Shown here: in pieces, positions 25,505 through 34,024 of the stretch
Layout: each line of letters opens with the position of its first letter
How positions within the stretch are numbered: position 1 is the first letter of the stretch
Origin: Pseudomonadota bacterium
GTDB lineage: Bacteria; Pseudomonadota; Gammaproteobacteria; Burkholderiales; Sulfuriferulaceae
Assembly: GCA_021782795.1 (NCBI GenBank)
Contig: JAJXUP010000005.1
Span: 1 to 35,978 of the forward strand
Direction: 5' to 3'
DNA: 35,978 bases
Notes under the pieces: generated by a model
What the model was told of the DNA's origin: nothing
Databases searched by the model: none
The model's input: only the letters and a program-made list of their open reading frames with translations
Position numbers and translations under genes: made by a program

Positions 25505-26242
25505 ATGACACAGGCGCTGGCCATCCAGGCCGGCGTCGTGCTGTTTCAGGCGCTGGCCTGGTGGCTATGGTTGCACTGGTGGCCCAGCGCATCGCCTGCA
25601 TTGGGGGTGGTTGCGCTGGTGCAGGGCGTGCTCTCGGCCATGATTTCTTTCTGGATCGGCATGGCGCTGTGGTGGTGGCTGATCCAGCTGACTTTCCCGC
25701 TGGTCGTGCTGGCTGCCGTGGCCGTGCATTGGCCGGTCGCAGTGTACGCCGGCCTGTTCAGCGTGCTGTGGCTGGGATACTGGCACACATTCCGCACGCA
25801 AGTACCCTATTACCCCTCCTCACCGGCAGTATGGCGCGCGGTGCAGGACTGCCTGCCGGCCGGGCGGCCATGTCGTGCGATCGATCTCGGCAGTGGCCTG
25901 GGCGGGCTGGTGCTGCACCTGGCGCGCACGCGCTCCGACTGTCGCGTCACGGGAGCTGAGCTGGCACCACTGCCGTGGCTGACGAGTCGGTTGCGCGCAA
26001 TGGGGCTGCCAAACGTATTCCTGCGGCGCGTGGATTACCATTCACTGGATCTGGGCGAGTATGACCTGGTGTTTGCCTACCTGTCTCCTGCGGCGATGCC
26101 TGCGCTCTGGCGCAAGGCGCAGCAGGAAATGCGGCCGGGCAGCGTGCTGCTCAGTTATGAGTTTGTCATCCCGGATCAGCCGGCAGATCGTCAGATTCAC
26201 CTGCCAGGCATGCATTCCTTGCTGTATGCATGGTATATTTGA
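25505..26242 (+). CDS. Membrane-anchored SAM methyltransferase, FAM173-like
   Basis: A 245-residue protein with about four tryptophan-rich hydrophobic segments (roughly 5-25, 34-53, 55-75, 78-92) followed by a class I methyltransferase domain. Motif I is AIDLGSGLGG (125-134). The later segments GAELAPLPWL, SRLRA, EYDLVFAYLSP and the EMRPGS strand resemble the FAM173 group, which includes the mitochondrial ATP-synthase c-subunit lysine methyltransferase. Membrane anchoring plus this domain suggests a membrane protein substrate, possibly a lysine. It lies between flhC and motA on the same strand, so a stator or flagellar target is conceivable, but nothing in the sequence proves it. The start is uncertain: ATG 25505 is used, and a TTG at 25466 is also possible. 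Confidence 0.72.
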   Translation: MTQALAIQAGVVLFQALAWWLWLHWWPSASPALGVVALVQGVLSAMISFWIGMALWWWLIQLTFPLVVLAAVAVHWPVAVYAGLFSVLWLGYWHTFRTQVPYYPSSPAVWRAVQDCLPAGRPCRAIDLGSGLGGLVLHLARTRSDCRVTGAELAPLPWLTSRLRAMGLPNVFLRRVDYHSLDLGEYDLVFAYLSPAAMPALWRKAQQEMRPGSVLLSYEFVIPDQPADRQIHLPGMHSLLYAWYI

Positions 26243-26324
26243 CGCGTTGTAGGGGAGATTGCTGTCATGCAGGCCGGTACGGCAATGCCTGCAGAAATGA
26301 CCGGCGTTGAACGGGGAGTGCTGA

Positions 26325-27176
26325 GTGTTTGTCATTATCGGTTATGCAGTGGTGCTGAGCGCGATATTCGGGGGATTTGCGCTCGCTGGCGGGCATCTTG
26401 CGGCATTGTTGCAGCCGATCGAACTGCTGATGATTTTTGGCGGCGCGATCGGAGCGTTTTTTGTTGGAAACAACAACAAGGCTGTCAAGGCTACGGTCAA
26501 AGCCCTGCCTACGGTTTTCAAGGGGTCGGCCTACACCAAGGCGTTGTATATGGATTTGCTGGCCCTGCTCTACGATCTGTTGACCAAGGTGCGCAAGGAA
26601 GGGTTGATGTCGATCGAAAACGACGTGGAAAATCCGGAGAGCAGCCCGTTGTTCGGCAAGTACCCGAATGTGATCAAGGATCACCACGTGGTCGAATTCA
26701 TGACCGACTACCTGCGCCTCATGGTGTCCGGCAACATGGATGCGCTGCAGATCGAAAACCTGATGGACAACGAACTGGAAACGCATCACCACGAAGGGGC
26801 GGTGCCGGTGCATGCGCTAAGCAAGCTGGCCGACGGACTGCCGGCTTTCGGTATCGTGGCCGCGGTCATGGGGGTGGTGCACACCATGGAGTCGGTGGGC
26901 GCTCCGCCGGCCGAACTGGGCATGCTGATTGCGCATGCGCTGGTGGGTACTTTCCTCGGCATTCTGCTGTCCTATGGTTTTGTTGGTCCGCTGGCCGGGT
27001 TGCTGGAACAGAAACTCGACGAATCGAGCAAGATGCTGCATTGCGTGAAGACGACCCTGCTGGCCAGCCTGAACGGGTTTGCGCCTTCGCTTGCGGTCGA
27101 GTTCGGTCGCAAGGTCCTGTACTCGACCGAGCGTCCCGGTTTTGCCGAGCTGGAAGAGCATGTCAAGAGAAAATGA
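26325..27176 (+). CDS. motA: Flagellar motor stator protein MotA
   Basis: A 283-residue MotA, the ring of the proton-driven stator. Four membrane helices are visible. The cytoplasmic loop charges that interact with FliG are at the same numbers as in E. coli, Arg90 and Glu98, and Pro173 (LADGLPAFG) is also conserved at the same position. The start is GTG at 26325 with GGGGAG at 26313-26318. motB follows after 50 bases with its own ribosome-binding site. No separate sigma28 promoter is evident directly upstream, so transcription probably comes from the flhDC side or from within the methyltransferase gene. Confidence 0.97.
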   Translation: MFVIIGYAVVLSAIFGGFALAGGHLAALLQPIELLMIFGGAIGAFFVGNNNKAVKATVKALPTVFKGSAYTKALYMDLLALLYDLLTKVRKEGLMSIENDVENPESSPLFGKYPNVIKDHHVVEFMTDYLRLMVSGNMDALQIENLMDNELETHHHEGAVPVHALSKLADGLPAFGIVAAVMGVVHTMESVGAPPAELGMLIAHALVGTFLGILLSYGFVGPLAGLLEQKLDESSKMLHCVKTTLLASLNGFAPSLAVEFGRKVLYSTERPGFAELEEHVKRK

Positions 27177-27226
27177 GGCCAAGGGCACCGGCTACGGGGT
27201 GCCGTGCAGGGTATTTTTGGGGGTGA

Positions 27227-28189
27227 ATGGTGGCTGAAGCCCGTCCCATCGTCGTCAAGCGCATCAAGAAGGTGGCTGGTGGTCATCACGGGGGGGCATG
27301 GAAGATCGCGTACGCCGACTTTGTCACGGCCATGATGGCGTTTTTTCTGTTGATGTGGCTGCTGGGTTCGACGACAAAAGGTGACCTGAAAGGCATCGCC
27401 GATTATTTTGCCACGCCACTCAAGGTGGCGCTGGAAGGCGGTTCTGGCAGCGGCGACAGTTCGAGCATCATCAAGGGGGGAGGGAAAGACCTGACGCGGG
27501 ATTCAGGTCAGGTCTCCAAAGCATCCAACCCCAAGATCAAGAAGACGATCGACCTGAAGGAGGCCAAAGCCGATCTCGAACACATGGATCTGGAGCGCCT
27601 CAAACTGCTCAAGTCACAGATTGAACATGCGATCGATGCCAATCCGGTGCTCAAGCAGTTCAAGAAGCAGATGCTGCTCGACATCACTACCGAAGGGTTG
27701 CGCATCCAGATCGTCGATGAACAGAACCGGCCAATGTTCGCTTCGGCGCGGGCTGAACTCGAACCGTATACCAAGGATATTTTGCATGCCATCGGCCAGA
27801 TGCTCAACAACGTGCCCAACCGTATCAGCCTGACCGGACACACCGATGCGACGCCTTATGCCAATGGCGGTACGTCTTACAGCAACTGGGAGTTGTCGTC
27901 CGACCGCGCCAATGCGGCACGGCGTGAACTGATCGCAGGTGGCATGGACGAAGGCAAGGTGCTGCGTGTGGTGGGCATGGCTTCGGCCATTCCTCTCGAC
28001 AAGAGCAATCCTTACGATCCGGTCAATCGGCGCATCAGCATCATCGTGCTCAACAAGAAAACCGAGGATGCTATCGTGCGCGATGGCGCGGTACTCAATG
28101 CCAGCAATGGCAAGGAGGTATCCGCGGGACTGAAAGTGAACACAGTGGCCGGCGCAGTGAGCGTTGCGCCCGGTAAAAGCGCCCAGTAG
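27227..28189 (+). CDS. motB: Flagellar motor stator protein MotB
   Basis: A 320-residue MotB. A short cytoplasmic N-terminus rich in Lys and Arg precedes the single membrane helix, AYADFVTAMMAFFLLMWLLG, with the ion-carrying Asp31. A linker and plug region follow, then the OmpA-like peptidoglycan-binding domain (about 165-285) with ISLTGHTDATPY, SSDRANAARREL and NRRISIIVL. Residue pattern and Asp context suggest a proton-type stator. The ATG at 27227 follows a run of Gs suitable as ribosome-binding site. Its stop lies in a hairpin shared with the convergent pan operon end. Confidence 0.97.
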   Translation: MVAEARPIVVKRIKKVAGGHHGGAWKIAYADFVTAMMAFFLLMWLLGSTTKGDLKGIADYFATPLKVALEGGSGSGDSSSIIKGGGKDLTRDSGQVSKASNPKIKKTIDLKEAKADLEHMDLERLKLLKSQIEHAIDANPVLKQFKKQMLLDITTEGLRIQIVDEQNRPMFASARAELEPYTKDILHAIGQMLNNVPNRISLTGHTDATPYANGGTSYSNWELSSDRANAARRELIAGGMDEGKVLRVVGMASAIPLDKSNPYDPVNRRISIIVLNKKTEDAIVRDGAVLNASNGKEVSAGLKVNTVAGAVSVAPGKSAQ

Positions 28190-28194
28190 GCGCT
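28178..28194 (-). terminator. Candidate terminator of the panC-side operon
   Basis: AGCGCC-TACTG-GGCGCT read on the minus strand is a perfect 6-bp GC-rich stem with a 5-base loop, followed directly by a short T-run (TTT counted after the stem's last T). It lies about 35 bases beyond the panC stop and covers the motB stop codon. On the plus strand the stem lacks a T-tract. The stem is short and the T-run weak, so efficiency is doubtful. Confidence 0.4.
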
Positions 28195-28227
28195 GCCAGC
28201 CGGGCGATTCACCGGGAGCCGTTTTGC

Positions 28228-29073
28228 TCAGCCGGGTGTTGTGACAATGAATTCGAGATTGTCGATGAGTCGGGTCTCGCCCAGACGCGCAGCGCCGAGC
28301 ACGACCAGATCGCGCGTTGCCGCTTGCGGTGGATCGAGCCTGCGGTCACGGACGCGGATGTAGTCGGGCTGCCAGCCTGCGGTCGCGAGTGCGGCTTCGG
28401 CTTCGTTTTCCAGGCGGGTCAGGTCGTGCAGGCCATGCCGTTGAACCTGCGCGGCGACAGATGTCAGCGTGGCGTAGAGTTGTGCTGCCTGTTCGCGTTG
28501 CCCGGCACTCAGGTACTGGTTGCGTGACGACAGCGCCAGGCCATCGTCGGCGCGCAGCGTTTCCCCGCCGAGGATCTCGATCGGCACATTGAATGCTTCT
28601 GCCATCAGCCGGATCAGCGTCAACTGTTGGTAGTCCTTTTTACCGAAGCAGGCCATATCGGGCTGCAGCAGTTGCAGCAGTTTCATCACGATGGTGGCGA
28701 CGCCGCGAAAATGTCCCGGACGGCTGCGGCCGCACAGATCCTGTGCCAGTGGCGGCAATTCGATGTGACAGGTTTGCGGTATCGGAAACAGGGTGGCTGC
28801 ATCCGGGGCAAACAGCAGCCCGGTGCCGACAGACTCGAGTTGTTCGATGTCTGCGGCAAGCGTGCGTGGATAACGGTCGAAATCCTCACCCGCGCCAAAT
28901 TGCAGCGGATTGACAAAAATGCTGACGGCAACATGCTGCGCATGCTGCTGTGCCAGTCGCACCAGCGACAGGTGGCCTGCGTGCAGATTGCCCATGGTGG
29001 GCACGAAGCCTAGCGGGCCGGTCAGTTGCCGCCGCCATTGGCGTAGTGCGGCGATGTCATGTATGACCTTCAT
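28228..29073 (-). CDS. panC: Pantothenate synthetase
   Basis: A 281-residue pantoate-beta-alanine ligase, the last step of pantothenate (vitamin B5) synthesis. It has the nucleotidyltransferase HxGH motif HAGH (31-34) after FVPTMGNL. SIFVNPLQFGAGEDFDRYPR and FGKKDYQQL form the pantoate and ATP site, and SSRNQYLS is the KMSKS-like loop. Length matches E. coli PanC. The start overlaps the panB stop by 4 bases. It is the last gene of a six-gene minus-strand cluster and is convergent with motB. Confidence 0.97.
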   Translation of the reverse strand: MKVIHDIAALRQWRRQLTGPLGFVPTMGNLHAGHLSLVRLAQQHAQHVAVSIFVNPLQFGAGEDFDRYPRTLAADIEQLESVGTGLLFAPDAATLFPIPQTCHIELPPLAQDLCGRSRPGHFRGVATIVMKLLQLLQPDMACFGKKDYQQLTLIRLMAEAFNVPIEILGGETLRADDGLALSSRNQYLSAGQREQAAQLYATLTSVAAQVQRHGLHDLTRLENEAEAALATAGWQPDYIRVRDRRLDPPQAATRDLVVLGAARLGETRLIDNLEFIVTTPG

Positions 29074-29873
29074 GTCGCAGTGGTACCGAAGCTGTGCGCA
29101 GTGGTGGGAAAGTCGCCCTGCTTGACAGCGCGAACATAGGCTGCCAGCGCCATATCGAGGTCACAGCCGTCGGTCATGAAGTTTTGCGCAAAACGCGGTG
29201 GTTTCCCCGGGGTAATGCCCAGTGCGTCATACAGCACCAGCACCTGACCGGAACAGTCGGGGCCGGCGCCGATGCCGATCGTAGGCGCAGTGGTCCTGGC
29301 GGTGATCTGGCTGGCAAGCGGCGCGGGTATGGCCTCGAGCACGATCATGCCCGCGCCACACTGATCGAGCTGCACTGCGTCGCTGATCAGTTGCTGCGCG
29401 GCGTCGTGCGCGCGCCCCTGCACCCGGTAACCTCCGGTGGCATTCACGGACTGCGGTTGCAGTCCGATATGGCAGCAGACCGGAATCCCGCGAGCGGTGA
29501 GGAAAGCCACGGTTTCGGCCATGATCGCGCCGCCCTCGAGTTTGACGCAATGTGCGCCAGCGGCCAGCAGGCGCGTGGCAGATTGCAACGCTTGCGCCGG
29601 ATGCTGCTGGTAACTGCCGAAGGGCAGGTCGGCGATGATGAAGCTGTGACGGGCCCCGCGTGCTACTGCCGCGGTATGGTAAGCCATTTCATCCAGACTG
29701 ACCGGCAGCGTCGAGGTCTGGCCCTGGATGACCATGCCGAGGGAGTCGCCTACCAGTATGGCGTCGATGCCCGCGGCTTCCACCCGGGCGGCGAAGCTTG
29801 CATCGTAGCAGGTGAGCATGGCCAGTTTTTCGCCATCACGCGCACGCCGTTGCAGGGAAATCAGGTCGGACAT
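29070..29873 (-). CDS. panB: 3-methyl-2-oxobutanoate hydroxymethyltransferase
   Basis: A 267-residue ketopantoate hydroxymethyltransferase, the first committed step to pantothenate, using 5,10-methylenetetrahydrofolate. TCYDASFAARVEAAGID and VGDSLGMVIQGQ (from residue 41, metal-binding Asp43) are hallmark segments; KLEGG and IGIGAGPDCSGQVLV are also present. It begins 12 bases after the deoxynucleoside kinase gene. Its folate cofactor links it to folK, two genes upstream in the same unit. Confidence 0.97.
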   Translation of the reverse strand: MSDLISLQRRARDGEKLAMLTCYDASFAARVEAAGIDAILVGDSLGMVIQGQTSTLPVSLDEMAYHTAAVARGARHSFIIADLPFGSYQQHPAQALQSATRLLAAGAHCVKLEGGAIMAETVAFLTARGIPVCCHIGLQPQSVNATGGYRVQGRAHDAAQQLISDAVQLDQCGAGMIVLEAIPAPLASQITARTTAPTIGIGAGPDCSGQVLVLYDALGITPGKPPRFAQNFMTDGCDLDMALAAYVRAVKQGDFPTTAHSFGTTAT

Positions 29874-29885
29874 GGCTGCTCTCCG

Positions 29886-30530
29886 TTACAGGGACTGGTT
29901 GAAAAATTCCCGCGGGCTGCGCATGTTGGCAATATGCTGCATGAGCAGGGCAAAATGACTGTCGTCGTCGACGAAATTGAAGCGCTCGCAGTTGACGATC
30001 AGAAGCGGTGCGCGGTCATACTGGTAAAAATACTGGGTATAACGGTCCGACAGACGGGCGAGGTATTCGGACCCGATCTGTGTTTCGTAGCCAATGCCAC
30101 GTTTGCGGATGCGTTCCAGCAGCACGGACGGCCGTGCCTGCAGGTAAATGACCAGGTCCGGTGCCGGCGCTTGCAAGCGCAGCTCGTTGTAGATGGTCTG
30201 GTAGAGGCGGAATTCGTCGTTGTCGAGGTTGAGTTCGGCAAACAGCGGGTCCTTGTCGAGCAGGAAATCGGCAACCCGTGCACGATGGAACAGATCATGC
30301 TGACGGATCTCGTTGACCTGAGCACTGCGCTGGAACAGGAAGAACAGTTGCGTGGCCAGCGCATAACGCGCCGGCTCACGATAGAAGCGGGCGAGGAACG
30401 GATTTTCGCCCGCATTCTCCAGCAGCAGTTCGGCGCCGAGGTGGGTGGCGAGCCGCTGACTGAGACTGGTCTTTCCTGCCCCGATCGGGCCTTCGACGGC
30501 GATGTAGGGTGATTGGTCGATAAGGCTCAT
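29886..30530 (-). CDS. Deoxynucleoside kinase family protein
   Basis: A 214-residue deoxyadenosine/deoxyguanosine kinase-type P-loop protein. The P-loop GPIGAGKT is at 14-21. The LENAGENPFLARFY segment and the LIYLQARPSVLLERIRKRG lid-like region are typical of this family. It is regularly found between folK and panB in betaproteobacteria; its true substrate there is not established, and salvage phosphorylation of deoxynucleosides is the family-based guess. Its ATG overlaps the folK stop by 4 bases. Confidence 0.87.
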   Translation of the reverse strand: MSLIDQSPYIAVEGPIGAGKTSLSQRLATHLGAELLLENAGENPFLARFYREPARYALATQLFFLFQRSAQVNEIRQHDLFHRARVADFLLDKDPLFAELNLDNDEFRLYQTIYNELRLQAPAPDLVIYLQARPSVLLERIRKRGIGYETQIGSEYLARLSDRYTQYFYQYDRAPLLIVNCERFNFVDDDSHFALLMQHIANMRSPREFFNQSL

Positions 30531-31045
30531 GTAGCGATTTCGTCCTGTTCGAGCCGGACAATGGACTGCTGGCCGACTGCGGCCAGGAATCTGCTGGCCG
30601 CCCCCAGTCCCGGAATGACGGCATCCGGTGTGATTTCAAGCAGCGGTAGCAGCACGAACGCACGTTCGTGCATGCGCGGATGCGGCAGCGTCAGCTGTTC
30701 GTCCTGCCAGGTGAGCTGATTGTACAACAGGATGTCGAGATCGATGACGCGCGGCGCATTGCGAAAGCTGCGCTGACGCCCGCTGTGCTGTTCGATGTCA
30801 AGCAGGGCCCTCAGTAGTGCAGGCGGTTCGAGACGCGTATGCAATCGTATGACGGCGTTGATGAAATCGGGCTGGTCGGTATGCCCGACGGCCGCGCTGC
30901 GATACAGTGAGGACACGGCCGTGATCTGTACGCCGGAAAGCCGGGCGATGTTGGCGATGGCTGTGCGGATCTGCTGGCGTGGGTCCGACAGGTTGCTGCC
31001 AAGCGCAACGTGGCAGGTGGCGCCGGATGGCGTGACGTCAATCAT
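30527..31045 (-). CDS. folK: 2-amino-4-hydroxy-6-hydroxymethyldihydropteridine pyrophosphokinase
   Basis: A 172-residue HPPK, which transfers pyrophosphate from ATP to 6-hydroxymethyl-dihydropterin in folate synthesis. VALGSNLSDP near the N-terminus, SSLYRSAAVG, and RVIDLDILLY followed by LPHPRMHERAFVLLPL are diagnostic. The frame stays open to 31579 inside pcnB, but the ATG at 31045 gives family length and only an 8-base overlap with the pcnB stop, as expected for coupled genes. Confidence 0.95.
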   Translation of the reverse strand: MIDVTPSGATCHVALGSNLSDPRQQIRTAIANIARLSGVQITAVSSLYRSAAVGHTDQPDFINAVIRLHTRLEPPALLRALLDIEQHSGRQRSFRNAPRVIDLDILLYNQLTWQDEQLTLPHPRMHERAFVLLPLLEITPDAVIPGLGAASRFLAAVGQQSIVRLEQDEIAT

Positions 31046-32402
31046 GGGCGGGTGGCGATTCGACGGGCCGGTTTGCCGATGGCTTGCGTCGACGCCGGCG
31101 TCTGGGTGCCGCAGCCGGCGCCAGTCCGGCGATAAGGTTGGCGCGCAGTGCGTCGTCGGCGCTCTGGAACTGGGTCCACCAGTCGGCCAGATCTTGCGCT
31201 GCTTCGCCACTTTCGGCGCGCAGCAGCAGGAAGTCATAACCTGCGCGAAAGCGCGGATGCGCGAGCAGCCGCCAGGCGCGCCCGCCAGTGCGCTGGGCAA
31301 AACGCGGTTGCAGACTCCAGATTTCCTTGATGGTGCCGTCGAGCCGGCGCGGAATTGCCAGCGCTTCACGCTGCTTGTCGAGAACCTCTTCCATGGCAGC
31401 AAACAGTGCAGGCATTTCATTCTCGCCGGCATCGAGATGGGCGCGCTGGCGTTCGAGCACTTCGTGCCATAACAGGGCAGCAAACAGGAATGCAGGCGAG
31501 ACAGGCTTGCCGGCCTGGATGCGCAGATCGGTATTGTGCAGCGCTGCGGTAAGGAAGCGGCTGCCGGTTTCGTCGCCAAGCAGCTTGTCGAGCATCGGCA
31601 GCACGCCGTAATGCAGTCCTTCGGCCCGCAACTGGTGCACGGCGCGCAGTGCGTGACCCGACAGCATCAGCTTGAGCATTTCGTCGAACAGCCGTGAGGG
31701 GGGCACATTGGCGAGCAGTTCGGCCAGTTCCGGCATGGGCGCGCGCGCGGTCTCGTCAATGTGGAAATCCAGTTTGGCGGCAAAGCGCGCCGCGCGCAGC
31801 ATACGTACAGGGTCTTCACGGTAGCGCGTGCCCGCGTCGCCGATGATGCGCAACACTTTGTTGCGGATGTCCTGAACGCCACCGCGGTAATCCCAGATTT
31901 CTTCTTTGCCCGGATCGTAATACAGTGCGTTGACGGTGAAATCGCGGCGTTCTGCATCGCTTTCCTGGGTGCCAAACACATTGTCGCGCACGATGCGGCC
32001 GGTGTCGTCGGTGACATGGGCGCCTTCGCCCTGTTCGCCCGCTGCGCTGGCGCGGAAGGTGGAGACTTCGACGGTTTCGTTGCCGCACAGCACGTGTACC
32101 AGGCGGAAGCGCCGACCGATGATGTGTGCGCGGCGGAACAGGGCGCGGATCTGTTCCGGCGTGGCATCGGTGACCACATCGAAATCTTTTGGCGTCTTGT
32201 CAAGCAGCAGGTCGCGCACTGCGCCACCGACGATAAACGCCGCATGACCATGCTGCTGCAGCGTTTCGGTAACTTTGAGCGCGCACGGCGAGATGCGTTC
32301 GCGGGGCAGGCCATGTTCGCTGGCGGGAATGCGTTGCAGGCGCGATTTGCGCGGTGCTCTGGCGGTGGAGCCCAGCAATCGGGAAATGAAGCGTTTGATC
32401 AT
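31038..32402 (-). CDS. pcnB: Poly(A) polymerase I
   Basis: A 454-residue class II nucleotidyltransferase of the PcnB type, which adds 3' poly(A) tails that promote RNA decay. IVGGAVRDLLL and KDFDVVTDATPEQ hold the catalytic Asp73 and Asp75. IGRRFRLVHV followed by EVSTFR distinguishes poly(A) polymerase from CCA-adding enzyme. The C-terminus is basic (RRRRRRKPSANR), as usual for PcnB. The ATG at 32402 is chosen on similarity to PcnB N-termini; no good ribosome-binding site precedes it, so coupling to the HAD gene 16 bases upstream is possible. Confidence 0.94.
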   Translation of the reverse strand: MIKRFISRLLGSTARAPRKSRLQRIPASEHGLPRERISPCALKVTETLQQHGHAAFIVGGAVRDLLLDKTPKDFDVVTDATPEQIRALFRRAHIIGRRFRLVHVLCGNETVEVSTFRASAAGEQGEGAHVTDDTGRIVRDNVFGTQESDAERRDFTVNALYYDPGKEEIWDYRGGVQDIRNKVLRIIGDAGTRYREDPVRMLRAARFAAKLDFHIDETARAPMPELAELLANVPPSRLFDEMLKLMLSGHALRAVHQLRAEGLHYGVLPMLDKLLGDETGSRFLTAALHNTDLRIQAGKPVSPAFLFAALLWHEVLERQRAHLDAGENEMPALFAAMEEVLDKQREALAIPRRLDGTIKEIWSLQPRFAQRTGGRAWRLLAHPRFRAGYDFLLLRAESGEAAQDLADWWTQFQSADDALRANLIAGLAPAAAPRRRRRRKPSANRPVESPPAHD

Positions 32403-32418
32403 GGAGGCGGTCGTGAGG

Positions 32419-33087
32419 TCAGGCACCGTGCAGTTCAAGCAGTGGCCAGCGGTTCCGGGTGGCATGCTCGCGCAATACCGGATCGGCATTGACGGCAACC
32501 GGATGGCTGACTTGCTGCAGCAGCGGCAGGTCATTGTGCGAATCGCTGTAGAACCAGGTTTCGTCGAAACGTTCGAAAGGCTTGCCCTGTTCGGCCAGCC
32601 ACTGGTGCATGCGCGCGATCTTGCCTTCCCGAAAACTCGGGAGGCCGGATACGCGACCGGTGTAGCGGCCGCCCGCCTGTTCCGGCTCGGTGGCGATGAG
32701 GTGCTCGACGCCGAACTCGCGCGCGATCGGCCGGGTGACGAAGCTGTTGGTGGCGGTGATGATGGCTACCAGATCGGCCTGGTCGAGTGAGCGTGCGACC
32801 AGTTCGCGCGCCGCAGTCGTGATCATGGGCGCAATGTGCTCGCGCATGAACTGCGCGTGCCAGGCGTTGAGCTGTTCCGGCGCGTATTGTGCCAGCGGAC
32901 GCAGCTGGTGGTCGAGAAAGGCGCTGATGTCCAGCGTGCCCAGTTTGTACTGTTCGTAGAATTGGCGGTTCTTTGCTTCGTACGTCTGTTTGTCGAGCAC
33001 GCCCTGACTGACGAGGAACTGTCCCCAGGCATAATCGGAATCGCCAGCGAGCAGGGTGTTATCGAGGTCGAAAAGTACCAGTTTCAT
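32419..33087 (-). CDS. HAD-IB family phosphatase
   Basis: A 222-residue haloacid-dehalogenase superfamily hydrolase of the SerB-like IB subfamily. Motif I is DLDNT (7-11) with nucleophile Asp7 and acid/base Asp9. ITATNSF is motif II, the lysine of FREGKIARM is motif III, and YSDSHNDLPLL is motif IV. All catalytic residues are present. The ATG at 33087 puts motif I at the usual distance from the N-terminus; the upstream extension is dismissed. Substrates in this subfamily include phosphoserine and other small phosphoesters, and cannot be told here. It precedes pcnB in the cluster. Confidence 0.9.
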   Translation of the reverse strand: MKLVLFDLDNTLLAGDSDYAWGQFLVSQGVLDKQTYEAKNRQFYEQYKLGTLDISAFLDHQLRPLAQYAPEQLNAWHAQFMREHIAPMITTAARELVARSLDQADLVAIITATNSFVTRPIAREFGVEHLIATEPEQAGGRYTGRVSGLPSFREGKIARMHQWLAEQGKPFERFDETWFYSDSHNDLPLLQQVSHPVAVNADPVLREHATRNRWPLLELHGA

Positions 33088-33178
33088 GCAGTTGTCGTCG
33101 GGATCTCTGGGGCGTGTCGGCACACGGAAAATTGAAGTGGTGGCCGGTGCCGGATGCGGCTCCCGGCCGGGTATCCGC

Positions 33179-34024
33179 TCATGATGTCCAGATGCGCCAC
33201 CAGGCGTGCGGCGGCTCGGTAATGCCATGCAGTACCAATGGTTTCTTGTCGTCGAGCCAGACGCTGTGCGGGAAGTTCTGCTGCAGCACGCGTCGGCTGT
33301 CGCCTGACAGATTCGGGGCGCCCATGGCGGCGTAGGCGCGCGTCATGATGGCCAGACCCAGCTCATTCACCGGCGCCTGCGGATAGTGGGTCAGTGTGTC
33401 CTGGGCGCGTTCGACTGCGGCGACCCAGGCCTTGCGGTTGAAGTAATACAGTGCAATGTGCTCTTCGTGCTCGGCCAGCAGGTTTTCCAGGAATTTCATG
33501 CGCAGCCGTGCATCCGGCACGTATTTGCTGTCGGGATACCGGGTAACCAGTTCGCGGAAGCTGTCAAACGACGCGACCAGGTCCTTGGTGTCACGTTCCG
33601 AGATGTCCTGGCCGGCAATGCGGGAGAACGCGGTCTGGTCTGACACGAAGTTTGACAGCCCTTTCAGGTAATATGCATAATCGACGTCCGGGTGATTCGG
33701 GTGCAGCTTGATGAAGCGGTTGCAGGCTTCGACGGCGGATGCGGGCTGGTCGTCCTTGTAGTAGGCATAGGCCACTTCAAGCTGTGCCTGCTGGGCGTAA
33801 CGGCCATAGGGATAGCGAGCCTCGATGTCTTCAAGCAGCTTGCTGGCCTTGTTGTAGTTGGCCGCTTTCATTTCGTCCATGGCCTGCGCGTACAGGCGTT
33901 GGGCTGACCAGTTTTTGGTTTCATCCTCTACAGCGGGCTTGTTGGATGCGCAACCGGAAAGCACGAGCGTCAGCAGGAGGAAAGCGCCCGATGCCAGCGC
34001 CGGAATGGACAGATGCGGTTTCAT
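33179..34024 (-). CDS. bamD: Outer-membrane protein assembly lipoprotein BamD
   Basis: A 281-residue BamD (ComL), an essential lipoprotein of the beta-barrel assembly machine. The signal peptide ends in a lipobox LSGC with Cys25. Five tetratricopeptide-like repeats follow, including YNKASKLLEDIEARYPYG, the AYAYYKDDQPASAVEACNRF segment and HPNHPDVDYAYYLKGL. Its start codon overlaps that of divergent rluD. A TATAAT -10 lies upstream, inside the first codons of rluD. A 91-base gap separates its stop from the HAD gene. Confidence 0.96.
   Translation of the reverse strand: MKPHLSIPALASGAFLLLTLVLSGCASNKPAVEDETKNWSAQRLYAQAMDEMKAANYNKASKLLEDIEARYPYGRYAQQAQLEVAYAYYKDDQPASAVEACNRFIKLHPNHPDVDYAYYLKGLSNFVSDQTAFSRIAGQDISERDTKDLVASFDSFRELVTRYPDSKYVPDARLRMKFLENLLAEHEEHIALYYFNRKAWVAAVERAQDTLTHYPQAPVNELGLAIMTRAYAAMGAPNLSGDSRRVLQQNFPHSVWLDDKKPLVLHGITEPPHAWWRIWTS

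Noticed and set aside
31046-31579. N-terminal extension of the folK frame
   Set aside because: It overlaps pcnB over hundreds of bases in another frame and has no relation to HPPK proteins; the start at 31045 gives normal length.
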